Assembly: GCA_016869415.1 (NCBI GenBank)
Contig: VGEI01000113.1
Span: forward strand, 1 to 9,528
Direction: 5' to 3'
Source of the DNA: Alphaproteobacteria bacterium
GTDB lineage: Bacteria > Pseudomonadota > Alphaproteobacteria > CACIAM-22H2
DNA: 9,528 nucleotides
Part shown: one piece after another, positions 1 to 6,373 of the stretch
Layout of the letters: the number at the start of each line of letters is the position of its first letter
Numbering within the stretch: position 1 is the first letter of the stretch
Position numbers and translations under genes: made by a program
The notes under the pieces: model-generated
What the model saw: the letters and a program-made list of their open reading frames with translations, nothing else
Databases searched by the model: none
Told to the model about the DNA's origin: nothing

Positions 1-50
1 AGTGAGGGCCTGCCGTTGCGGGCCGGCGCCGATCGTGGCAGCCTGTGGCC

Positions 51-254
51 ATGAAGAAGTTCACCGCCAGCGTGTGGCGCGAAGGCAAATGGTGGGTCGC
101 CCAGTGCCTCGAGGTCGACGTCGCCAGCCAGGGGCGCAGCGAAAAGGCCGCGCTGAAGAACCTTGGCGATGCCCTGTTGCTGCATTTCAGCCCGCCTCTC
201 GCCACCGCCTCACCCAAAGTGCGAGCGGTGACCGTGCGGCCGCGTGCCGCTTAG
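51..254 (+). CDS. hicB: HicB-family type II antitoxin
   Basis: This 67-residue protein matches the small HicB-like (UPF0150-type) antitoxin fold. The sequence shows an N-terminal strand segment MKKFTASVWREG, then WWVAQCLEVDVASQG, where the DVASQG turn is typical of the family, then a helix (EKAALKNLGDALLLHF) and the PPLAT tail. HicB proteins bind and neutralise the HicA mRNA interferase and usually repress their own operon. The ATG at 51 is preferred because relatives begin MKKFT or MKRFT; an in-frame GTG at 45 would add only two residues, and neither start has a strong ribosome binding site. Unlike the classical E. coli hicA-hicB order, the antitoxin comes first here. The downstream hicA reading frame would start at GTG 244, inside the end of this gene, so translation would be coupled. 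The antitoxin is intact although the toxin is broken. Confidence 0.8.
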   Translation: MKKFTASVWREGKWWVAQCLEVDVASQGRSEKAALKNLGDALLLHFSPPLATASPKVRAVTVRPRAA

Positions 255-465
255 AAACCTGACGTTCCGCGAGGTGCGGTGACGCTTGCTCGCTGCCGGG
301 TTCTCCGAGGCTGCGCAGACCGGCAGCCACGTCAAGTTTGCCAAGCAGACGTCAGGCAATACACGCACGGCTATCGTGCCGCGTCACCGTGAGATCGCTA
401 TCGGCACCTTGCGCAGCATCCTGCGGCAGGCGGGGCTGACCCCCTGCGAGTTCGAACGGCTTTAG
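244..465 (+). pseudogene. hicA: HicA-family toxin, interrupted by in-frame TGA
   Basis: Reading the frame from GTG 244 gives a complete HicA-like protein of about 73 codons: PLRNLTFREV at the start, AAGFSEAAQTGSHVKF in the middle, TRTAIVPRH next, and GTLRSILRQAGL near the end, closing at TAG 463-465. HicA is a small double-stranded-RNA-binding-like mRNA interferase; the conserved histidine of the GSH motif is still present. A TGA at 280-282 lies in the first helix, between CGG and CGC codons. It is most simply explained as a CGA arginine codon changed to TGA, because the frame is otherwise unbroken. A restart at TTG 286 would give 59 residues lacking most of helix 1. The start overlaps hicB by 11 bases, as expected for a coupled pair. 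Either the toxin is inactivated or the base is a sequence error. Confidence 0.75.
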
Positions 466-516
466 CCGGACGCTTCGGCGGCCCGAAGTCGAGTATGTGA
501 GGGAGTAGTCCCAAGC

Positions 517-542
517 GTCACCCCGGCGAAAGCCGGGGTGAC
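517..542. repeat. Perfect inverted repeat with GAAA loop (REP/dRS3-like)
   Basis: GTCACCCCGGC, then GAAA, then GCCGGGGTGAC form a perfect 11-bp stem with a four-base loop. No T-run follows on either side, so it is a poor intrinsic terminator. Stem-loops of this style, with a GAAA centre and CCCGGC/GCCGGG-like arms, occur as dispersed intergenic repeats in many proteobacteria, and resemble Neisseria dRS3 elements in layout. It sits in the 250-base non-coding gap between the hicA remnant and ggt. Only one copy is in this window, so the repeat assignment rests on resemblance. Confidence 0.6.
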
Positions 543-630
543 GACCGAGAGCGCTGCGGCACGCCTCGTTCCTCATCCCACCGCCCACAAGAACGACACT
601 GTCCCGCCCCTCGCCCGCTGCCCGGCACTC

Positions 631-639
631 TGCTAAAAC
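631..639 (+). promoter_or_regulatory. Candidate extended -10 element for ggt
   Basis: TGCTAAAAC resembles an extended -10 (TGn followed by a TATAAT-like hexamer, four of six bases matching) and is followed by a GC-rich stretch. It lies about 77 bases upstream of the ggt start. No convincing -35 hexamer was found. Apart from this and the inverted repeat at 517-542, I see nothing in 466-715. Confidence 0.2.
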
Positions 640-715
640 TCGCCCCCGCTGTTCGGCGGAAGGTGGCGCAAAGCCGGCTCCGTTAACGAATGGCGGCGGG
701 GAAACGAGGTCTTCG

Positions 716-2536
716 GTGCGGCTGACGGATTTGCTGAACGCCCAGGGCTGGCGGGCGGCGCTGCATGGCGCCGTACTGACGGCCGTGCTGGCCCTGGCCG
801 GGACGGCCCAGGCCCAGACCCCGGCCGAGCCCGAAGGACCCACGGCAAAACAAGCGAAAAAAGCCGTCATCGCCGGCAAGCACATGGCGGCGGCCGCCAA
901 CCCGCTGGCTGCCGAGGCCGGGCTGGAGATCCTGCGGGCCGGCGGCAGCGCAGTCGATGCCGCCATCGCCATGCAGATGGTGCTCACCCTGGTCGAGCCG
1001 CAATCCTCGGGCATCGGCGGCGGCGGCTTCCTCGTCCACTACGACGCCTCGCGCAAGTCCGTCATCACCTTCGACGGGCGCGAGACGGCGCCGGCCGGCG
1101 CCTCGCCGGAAATGTTCCTCGGCGCCGACGGCAACCCGATCCCCTTCGCCGAGGCTTCGGTCGGCGGCCATGCCGTCGGCACGCCGGGCCTGGTGCGCAT
1201 GCTGGAGATGGCGCATCGCGAGTACGGCCGCCTGCCCTGGCACCGGCTGTTCGAACCGGCCATGCGCCTGGCCGAGGGCGGCTTCGCCTTGAGCCCGCGC
1301 CTGCACCAGCTGATCGTGGACACGCCGCAGCTCAAGGAGATGCCCGGCGCCCGCCAACATTTCTACGACCGCGAAGGCCGGCCCTACGCCGCCGGCACCT
1401 GGGTCTACAACCCGTCGCTGTTCGAGACCTTGCGGCTGATCGCCAATGGCGGCTCCGATGCTTTCTACCGCGGACAGGTGGCGCGCGACGTGGTCGCGGC
1501 GGTGAGCGACCCGGCGCAGCAGGGCGATCCGGCAAGAGCGCAACGGCGCGTGGGCAGACTCAGCCTCGCCGACCTCGCCCTCTATCGCGCCATCAAGCGC
1601 GAGCCGGTCTGCGTGGTCTACCGGGGACTCAGGGTCTGCGGCATGGGGCCGCCCTCGTCGGGCGGCATCACCGTGGCCCAGACGCTGCTGCTGCTCGAGC
1701 GCTTTACCCTGCGCGGCTATGCGCCCGGCTCGCTCGAAGCCGTGCACCTGATCTCCGAGGCGCAGCGCCTGGCCTTCGCCGACCGCAACCGCTACATCGC
1801 CGACGCCGACATGATGTCGGTGCCGGTGCGCGCCCTGACCAGCCACGGCTACATCGAGAAGCGGGCCGAACTGATCCTGCCCTGGAAGTCGATGGGCAGG
1901 GCCGAGCCGGGCCGGCCGTGGACCCCGCAGCTGCTCAACATCCCGGCGGCCGACACGACGCGCGAGATCCCGGCGACCTCGCACATGAGCGCCGTCGACG
2001 CGGCGGGCAACGCCGTGGCCCTGACCAGCTCGATCGAGAACGCTTTCGGGGCGCGGCTTTTCGTGCGCGGCTTCCTGCTCAACAACCAGATGACCGATTT
2101 CGCGCTCAAGCCGAGCGATGAGGCCGGCAACCTGGCGATCAACCGCGTCGAGCCGGGCAAGCGGCCGCGCAGCTCCATGTCGCCGACTATCGTCATCGAC
2201 CGCGAACGGCGGCTGGTCATGACCCTGGGCTCGCCCGGTGGCCCGCGTATCATCCCCTACGTGGTGCAGGCGCTGGTCGGAACCATCGACTGGCGGCTGG
2301 ACATGCAGCGCGCCTTCGACCTGCCGCATCACGCCAACCTCAACGGCAGGACGCAACTCGAGCAGGGCACAGCGCTCGCCGGAATGCTCGACGACCTGCA
2401 GAAACTCGGCCACGAGGTCGAGATCGTGCCCATGACCTCGGGCCTGCACGGCATCGCCGTGGCGCGCCGCGGCGACAAAGTGTCGCTGGTCGGCGGCGCC
2501 GACCCGCGGCGTGAGGGTGTGGCGGTAGGGGATTAG
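716..2536 (+). CDS. ggt: Gamma-glutamyltransferase precursor
   Basis: This 606-residue Ntn-hydrolase precursor transfers or hydrolyses the gamma-glutamyl group of glutathione and similar peptides, in the periplasm. A signal peptide spans about residues 1-33, with a hydrophobic core (AVLTAVLALAG) and a likely AQA|Q cleavage site. The family features run in order: RAGGSAVDAAIA; GIGGGGF; FDGRETAP, with Arg122 as the substrate-carboxylate contact; TSHMSAVD, where Thr421 is the expected nucleophile and new N-terminus of the small subunit; LLNNQMTDF; SSMSPT (486-491); and GSPGG (505-509). Cleavage at Thr421 gives a small subunit of 186 residues, close to the E. coli size. The start is GTG, chosen because the signal peptide follows at once and GAGG (705-708) is correctly placed. 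The gene is read alone or ahead of the LysE gene 54 bases downstream. Confidence 0.95.
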   Translation: MRLTDLLNAQGWRAALHGAVLTAVLALAGTAQAQTPAEPEGPTAKQAKKAVIAGKHMAAAANPLAAEAGLEILRAGGSAVDAAIAMQMVLTLVEPQSSGIGGGGFLVHYDASRKSVITFDGRETAPAGASPEMFLGADGNPIPFAEASVGGHAVGTPGLVRMLEMAHREYGRLPWHRLFEPAMRLAEGGFALSPRLHQLIVDTPQLKEMPGARQHFYDREGRPYAAGTWVYNPSLFETLRLIANGGSDAFYRGQVARDVVAAVSDPAQQGDPARAQRRVGRLSLADLALYRAIKREPVCVVYRGLRVCGMGPPSSGGITVAQTLLLLERFTLRGYAPGSLEAVHLISEAQRLAFADRNRYIADADMMSVPVRALTSHGYIEKRAELILPWKSMGRAEPGRPWTPQLLNIPAADTTREIPATSHMSAVDAAGNAVALTSSIENAFGARLFVRGFLLNNQMTDFALKPSDEAGNLAINRVEPGKRPRSSMSPTIVIDRERRLVMTLGSPGGPRIIPYVVQALVGTIDWRLDMQRAFDLPHHANLNGRTQLEQGTALAGMLDDLQKLGHEVEIVPMTSGLHGIAVARRGDKVSLVGGADPRREGVAVGD

Positions 2537-2539
2537 GCC

Positions 2540-2553
2540 TTCGCCAAGGCGAA
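2540..2553. promoter_or_regulatory. 14-bp palindrome, possible operator or small hairpin
   Basis: TTCGCCAAGGCGAA is a perfect 14-base palindrome just after the ggt stop and 7 bases upstream of a -10-like TATGCT (2561-2566). That position would suit an operator controlling the exporter gene. It could also fold as a five-pair hairpin with a CAAG loop, but no T-run follows on the plus strand, so it is a weak terminator. Short palindromes arise by chance in GC-rich DNA. Confidence 0.25.
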
Positions 2554-2560
2554 AACGCTG

Positions 2561-2566
2561 TATGCT
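2561..2566 (+). promoter_or_regulatory. Candidate -10 box for the LysE-type exporter
   Basis: TATGCT is an acceptable -10 hexamer about 24 bases before the ATG at 2591, followed by a GC-rich CCGGC segment. The upstream match to a -35 (TTCGCC at 2540-2545, 15-base spacing) is poor. The transcript would begin near 2573 and include the GGAG ribosome binding site at 2581-2584. Confidence 0.25.
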
Positions 2567-2590
2567 CCGGCACGAATTCCGGAGTCACCC

Positions 2591-3205
2591 ATGTCGCTCG
2601 AACTCTATCTCGCCTATGTCGCGGCCTGCATCGCGGTGGCGGCGATCCCCGGCCCGATGGTCGCGCTGGTCGTCGGCAATGCGCTCAGCCACGGCGCGCG
2701 CGCCGGGCTGCTCAACGTCGCCGGCTCGCAAGCCGCGCTGGCGCTGATGCTCGGCGTGCTGGTTGCCGGGCTTGCCGCCGTGGTCGAGACGATGGGCTGG
2801 TGGTTCGACTGGCTGCGCCTGGCGGGTGCTGCCTATCTGGTGTGGCTCGGCATCCGGATGTTCCGCTCTTCGGGCGAGCTCACGCCCGGCGAGAGGCTGC
2901 CGGAGCCGCGCGGCGGCTTTTTCCTGCAGGGCTTCCTGGTCATGCTGAGCAACCCCAAGGTGCTGCTGTTCTTCGGTGCCTTCATCCCGCAATTCGTCGA
3001 TCCGCGCCACGAGGCGGCACAGCAGATCGTGCTGCTCGGCGCCACCGCCATGGCGGTCGCCACGCTCTCCGACGGGCTCTACGCCCTGCTGGCGGCGCGC
3101 GCCGGCGCGCTGCTGTCCCGGGGCCGCGTGCGCCTCGTCTCGCGCATCGGCGGCACGTCGCTGGTCGGCGGCGGCCTCTGGCTCGCCCTCAGCCGCACGC
3201 GATGA
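2591..3205 (+). CDS. LysE/RhtB-family amino-acid exporter
   Basis: This 204-residue inner-membrane protein has the usual length and about six hydrophobic segments of the LysE/RhtB/CadD translocator superfamily, which exports amino acids such as lysine, threonine, homoserine or their derivatives. Family features visible are IPGP (residues 19-22) in the first membrane segment, a GARAG turn (35-39), AYLVWLGIRMFR (81-92), and the NPKVLLFFGAFIPQF block (121-135) that is characteristic of the family. The start ATG is supported by GGAG six bases upstream. The TGA stop overlaps the ATG of the rRNA methyltransferase gene (ATGA), so the two are probably co-translated. The substrate cannot be read from sequence. 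Sitting next to ggt might hint at amino acid release, but that link is speculative. Confidence 0.92.
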   Translation: MSLELYLAYVAACIAVAAIPGPMVALVVGNALSHGARAGLLNVAGSQAALALMLGVLVAGLAAVVETMGWWFDWLRLAGAAYLVWLGIRMFRSSGELTPGERLPEPRGGFFLQGFLVMLSNPKVLLFFGAFIPQFVDPRHEAAQQIVLLGATAMAVATLSDGLYALLAARAGALLSRGRVRLVSRIGGTSLVGGGLWLALSRTR

Positions 3206-4377
3206 TCCCGACCGTCCATCTGCTGCCGGGCCACCACAAGCGGGCCCGCTTCGGCTACCCGTGGGTCTACTCCAACGAGATCCGCATGGATGCCGAAGCC
3301 AAGAAGCTGCCGCGCGGCGCTCTGGTGCGGCTGCAGGCGGCGAACGGCGAGCCCCTGGGTGTGGCCACCTTCAACCCGCACACGCTGATCGCCGCACGGC
3401 TGCTGAGCCGCGATCCCGCTGCAGTCATCGACGAGGGCTTCATCGCTGCCAAGCTCTCGGCGGCGATGGCCCTGCGCGAACGGCTCTATCCCGGGCGCTG
3501 CTACCGGCTGATCCATGCCGAGGCCGACGGTCTCCCCGGTCTGATCGTCGACCGCTACGGCGACGCGCTCAGCCTGCAGGCCAACACCGCCGGCATGGAG
3601 GCGCTGCTGCCGCAGATCCTCGCCGCGCTCGACAGCGTGCTGGCACCAAAGGTCGTCGTGCTGCGCAACGATTCTCCTTCCCGCGGGCTCGAGGGTGTAG
3701 CGCAAGAAGTAAAGATCGCTAAAGGCGAGCTCGCGGGGCCGGTCGAGCTCAGCGAGAACGGGGCCCGCTTCCTCGCCGATCTCCAGGGCGGGCAGAAGAC
3801 CGGCTGGTTCTACGACCAGCGCGACAATCGCGCGGCTGTGGCGCGTGTGGCCGGGGACGCGCGACTGCTGGACCTCTACTGCTACGGCGGCGGGTTTGCC
3901 GTGGCGGCCCTGTGGGCCGGGGCGAAGGAGGCCATCGCCGTCGACCGCTCGGAAACGGCCCTCGATCTCGCGGCGAAATCGGCAGCACTCAACGGCCTGG
4001 CGCTCAAGACCGTGCGCGCCGAAATCTTCGAGGAGCTCGAGCGCCTGGCTTCCGACAGCGAACGATTCGAGGTAGTGGTCGCCGACCCGCCGGCCTTCGT
4101 CAAATCCAGGAAAGACCTAGCGGCCGGCTCGCGCGGCTATCGCAAGCTCGCCCGCCTCGCGGCGGCGGTCACGGCACCGGGCGGCTTCCTCTTCATCGCC
4201 TCGTGCTCGCATCATGTCGAGCGCGCCCTGTTCGACGAGGAGGTGCGGCGCGGCATCGGCGATGCACGGCGCAGCGGCCGCATCCTGCTGTCGAGCGGGG
4301 CCGCAGCCGACCATCCGGTGCATCCGCTGCTGCCGGAATCCGTGTACCTGAAAGCCTCGCTGATCCAGCTCGACTAA
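3202..4377 (+). CDS. rlmI: Class I SAM-dependent 23S rRNA methyltransferase, RlmI-like
   Basis: This 391-residue protein matches RlmI (E. coli 396 residues), which methylates carbon 5 of a cytosine in 23S rRNA (C1962 in E. coli). The N-terminal PUA-type RNA-binding domain (about 1-75) opens with PGHHKRARFGYPWVYSNEI. The catalytic domain has HAEADGLPGLIVDRYGD, TGWFYDQRDNR, the SAM-binding loop DLYCYGGGF (224-232), an acidic Asp248 in AVDRSE, ADPPAF (294-299) and SCSHH, where Cys335 is the expected catalytic cysteine. The tail ADHPVHPLLPESVYLK is also family-typical. I chose ATG 3202, which overlaps the exporter stop, because the PUA domain begins there; the open frame running further upstream encodes nothing recognisable. 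The gene ends tail-to-tail with the DUF547 gene, overlapping by four bases. Confidence 0.93.
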   Translation: MIPTVHLLPGHHKRARFGYPWVYSNEIRMDAEAKKLPRGALVRLQAANGEPLGVATFNPHTLIAARLLSRDPAAVIDEGFIAAKLSAAMALRERLYPGRCYRLIHAEADGLPGLIVDRYGDALSLQANTAGMEALLPQILAALDSVLAPKVVVLRNDSPSRGLEGVAQEVKIAKGELAGPVELSENGARFLADLQGGQKTGWFYDQRDNRAAVARVAGDARLLDLYCYGGGFAVAALWAGAKEAIAVDRSETALDLAAKSAALNGLALKTVRAEIFEELERLASDSERFEVVVADPPAFVKSRKDLAAGSRGYRKLARLAAAVTAPGGFLFIASCSHHVERALFDEEVRRGIGDARRSGRILLSSGAAADHPVHPLLPESVYLKASLIQLD

Positions 4378-5192
4378 GGCGCTTCGTTCAGCGCCCAGTC
4401 GTAGGCGTCGCCATCGATCCGCGTGCGGCCGTCGAGCACGGCGCCGTAGCGCTTCAAGTGCTCGACGATGCCGGTATCGCTGCCGCCGAAATCCTCGCGG
4501 AACCAGATGTAGATGCTGGAGACGATCAGCTTTCCGCCCTGCAGGTGCACGCCACGCGGATGTCCGACGAAGCCACGCGCCGCCTCTTCCAGCAGGGTTT
4601 CAGTATTCGACGCGGTGAAAGCGGTACGCATCAGGTTGGGGCAGCCCAGCGAGGCGCAGTTGAGGGCGTAGTGCAGCCGCGGGTCGCGCCACAGCGGGCG
4701 CAGGATGCGGTGCTCGATATCGTCGAGTGAGATATCCTCGCCGGCGACCCGGATGAGCTTCCTGCCCCACGGCCCGCTGCTGAACAGCCCGGGCGAGATG
4801 CGGATGTCGCGGATGCTCTTCACCGGATAATGATCGAGTACCGTCTTCACGGTCAGCGCGTTGTAGAGGTTGATCCAGAACGCCCTCTGCTCGTCGCGGG
4901 CCAGCCGGTCGACCGGCACGGCAGCCAGCCGCTCGATATAGGAGGCCAGGCGCGATCGCGATTCGGCACTCACCCGCCCGTAAGCCAGACGATTGATTCC
5001 GTCGGGCGAGACTGAGACGTTGTCCGCCAGGAATCCGTCCCAGGCACTGTGATCGACGACGATCTTCGACGCCGGGTCGTGCCGCTCCCAGCGCGGCCAG
5101 GCTTCAGCGCGCGGTGCTGCCTCCGTCAGCGCCGGGCTGAACGGCAGGAGAGCGAAAACGATGGTGAGAATACGCAGCACCGAACCGAGCAT
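4374..5192 (-). CDS. Exported DUF547-domain protein
   Basis: This 272-residue protein has a DUF547 domain of unknown function. The N-terminus is a signal sequence or lipid-free leader (hydrophobic VLRILTIVFALLPFSPAL, residues 5-22), so it should be secreted to the periplasm. The hallmarks are FWINLYNALTV (105-115), PWGRKLIRVAGEDISLDDIEH ending at His161, HYALNCASLGCPNL with His174, Cys179 and Cys184, and YDWALN near the C-terminus. Conserved His and Cys residues would allow metal binding or a cysteine-peptidase-like fold, but no activity is known to me for this family. The stop overlaps the convergent rlmI stop. No ribosome binding site of normal spacing precedes the ATG, while a consensus -10 lies just upstream (see the promoter entry). 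GTG at codon 5 is an alternative start. Confidence 0.88.
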   Translation of the reverse strand: MLGSVLRILTIVFALLPFSPALTEAAPRAEAWPRWERHDPASKIVVDHSAWDGFLADNVSVSPDGINRLAYGRVSAESRSRLASYIERLAAVPVDRLARDEQRAFWINLYNALTVKTVLDHYPVKSIRDIRISPGLFSSGPWGRKLIRVAGEDISLDDIEHRILRPLWRDPRLHYALNCASLGCPNLMRTAFTASNTETLLEEAARGFVGHPRGVHLQGGKLIVSSIYIWFREDFGGSDTGIVEHLKRYGAVLDGRTRIDGDAYDWALNEAP

Positions 5193-5198
5193 GCCCTA

Positions 5199-5204
5199 AT
5201 TATA
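5199..5204 (-). promoter_or_regulatory. Consensus -10 box (TATAAT) abutting the DUF547 start
   Basis: On the minus strand TATAAT occupies 5204-5199, a perfect -10 hexamer in a GC-rich background, with only six bases before the ATG at 5192. Transcription would begin at or within a base or two of the start codon, giving a leaderless or near-leaderless mRNA. No good -35 was found. Confidence 0.45.
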
Positions 5205-5234
5205 CGCTGGAACCGCGCGGCCGAGCCGGCCAGC

Positions 5235-6005
5235 TTAACGCGCGGTGGCGACGATGAAGATACGCCGCATGGTCAGCAGGGTGCGGCCGTCGGCGCGTGG
5301 CTTGTAGGCCGCGGCGACCTTCTCGCCGTAGAGGCGGATAAAGGTATCGCGGTCACCCCCCTTGAGGCGTTCGAGCACCGGCGTGAGCAGCGAGCCCATG
5401 AACCACTGCAGCACCGGGTTCTCGCCGTCGAGCACATGCTGGTACTCGGTCTCCCAGATGTCGAGCGTCGCTGCCTGCGGCACCAGCAGATCCTAGTATT
5501 GCGAGGGCTCCAGCACCGGGTTGCTGAACACGGCGCCTGCGAGCTTCGCCGCCCAGGCCGGCTCGCGGGCGATGGCGAAGAGGCTTTGATGCGACGGGTT
5601 GGCGGCTTGGTGCGGCATCTGCACGGCCAGAACGCCGCCGCTCTTCACCTGGGCCAGCAGCCGCGGGAACAACCGAACGTGATCGTCGATCCAGTGCAGC
5701 GCCGCGTTGCTGTAGACGAGATCGGCCGGAGCCGGCGGCGCCCAAGCCGCCAGGTCGGCCGCCTGCCAGGCGATGCCGGGAACGGCGCGGGCCTTCTCCA
5801 GCATCGCCGGCGAGGAATCGACACCAGTGACGCGAGCAGTGGGCCAGCGCCGGGTGAGCAGCGTCGTCACATTGCCCGGCCCGCAGCCGAGGTCGTAGAC
5901 GGTTGCCGGCGCTTCCAGCGGCACACGCGCCAGCAGATCGAGCGCCGGCCGCAGGCGGTGATCGGCGAATTTCAGGTATTGCGCGGGGTCCCAGGCGCTC
6001 ATCAC
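5235..6005 (-). pseudogene. tam: Trans-aconitate 2-methyltransferase, interrupted by in-frame amber
   Basis: The complete frame matches Tam (E. coli 252 residues; about 255 here from ATG 6002), which methylates trans-aconitate, a by-product inhibitor of the citric acid cycle, using S-adenosylmethionine. The N-terminal part has SAWDPAQYLKF, the SAM loop DLGCGPGN (37-44), VDSSP (61-65), ALHWIDDH and GGVLAVQMPHQ. A TAG at 5495-5493 (codon 170 from ATG 6002) then stops translation. The same frame continues at once with LDIWETEYQHVL, a conserved Tam region, and ends with RRIFIVATAR and TAA at 5237-5235. The neighbourhood reads SQY-stop-DLL where relatives often have tyrosine, so TAC or TAT to TAG is the likely change. 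There is no frame change. The upstream fragment would lack the C-terminal third. GTG 6005 is an alternative start; ATG 6002 fits the family better. Confidence 0.85.
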
Positions 6006-6010
6006 GGCGG

Positions 6011-6018
6011 AGTATACT
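6011..6018. promoter_or_regulatory. Palindromic -10-like element between divergent tam and cupin genes
   Basis: AGTATACT is self-complementary, so it presents TATACT on both strands: 6013-6018 for the cupin gene and 6016-6011 for tam. For the cupin it would give a leader of about 16 bases containing GGAG at 6031-6034. For tam it would place the transcript start within about three bases of ATG 6002. Neither direction has a convincing -35. Confidence 0.4.
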
Positions 6019-6040
6019 GCGCGCCAACCCGGAGATGCCG

Positions 6041-6373
6041 ATGAAAATCCCCGCCCTGCCCTTCACCGTCACCGACTGGAAATCAGTCGAGCCGACGCGC
6101 CATCCTGGCGAGAGAGGCGAGGCGCTGTGGCGCACGCTCGCCATCGGCGACCTGCGGGTACGGCTGGTCGAGTACTCCCCGGGCTATGTCGCCGACCATT
6201 GGTGCGACCGCGGGCACGTGCTCTTCGTCGTAGAGGGCGAGCTCGAGACCGAGCTCAGAGACGGGCGCAGATTCACGCTGAAGCCGGGGATGAGCTACCA
6301 AGTCTCCGACCACGGCGATGCCGCGCATCGTTCAGCCACCAGAACTGGCGCCACGCTGTTCGTGGTCGACTGA
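6041..6373 (+). CDS. Small single-domain cupin (DHCW-motif type)
   Basis: This 110-residue protein forms one cupin barrel. The two cupin motifs are visible as GYVADHWCDRGHVLFVVEGELETEL and, further on, the PGMSYQV turn with His at DAAHRSAT. His and Glu residues around the first motif could bind a metal. It resembles proteins annotated in genomes as 'DHCW motif cupin fold protein', a group I know of by name but with no established reaction. The start at ATG 6041 is chosen because GGAG (6031-6034) lies six bases before it; ATG 6035 directly touches that GGAG and is less likely. The gene is divergent from tam, and its TGA stop (6371-6373) directly abuts the convergent histidine kinase stop, with no bases between. 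Confidence 0.85.
   Translation: MKIPALPFTVTDWKSVEPTRHPGERGEALWRTLAIGDLRVRLVEYSPGYVADHWCDRGHVLFVVEGELETELRDGRRFTLKPGMSYQVSDHGDAAHRSATRTGATLFVVD

Noticed and set aside
286..465. Restarted 59-residue HicA from TTG 286 as a functional gene
   Set aside because: It would lose most of helix 1 and has no clear ribosome binding site, so I treat the locus as a pseudogene.
683..2449. A 588-codon open frame on the minus strand across ggt
   Set aside because: It runs opposite the clear GGT gene, shows no recognisable domain and has a low-complexity composition typical of an antisense frame in GC-rich DNA.
2800..3201. N-terminal extension of the RlmI-like protein through the exporter gene
   Set aside because: The extension is the exporter read in another frame and is arginine/alanine-rich. 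The PUA domain begins right at ATG 3202.
5493..5495. Recoding of the amber codon in tam as pyrrolysine, or of the TGA in hicA as selenocysteine
   Set aside because: Neither family uses these residues, pyrrolysine enzymes are methylamine methyltransferases, no following recoding structure was recognised, and TAG and TGA end other genes in the window.
5049..6044. A 331-codon open frame on the plus strand opposite tam and the DUF547 start
   Set aside because: No domain is recognisable, and the opposite strand carries well-conserved Tam and DUF547 motifs. It is an antisense shadow.
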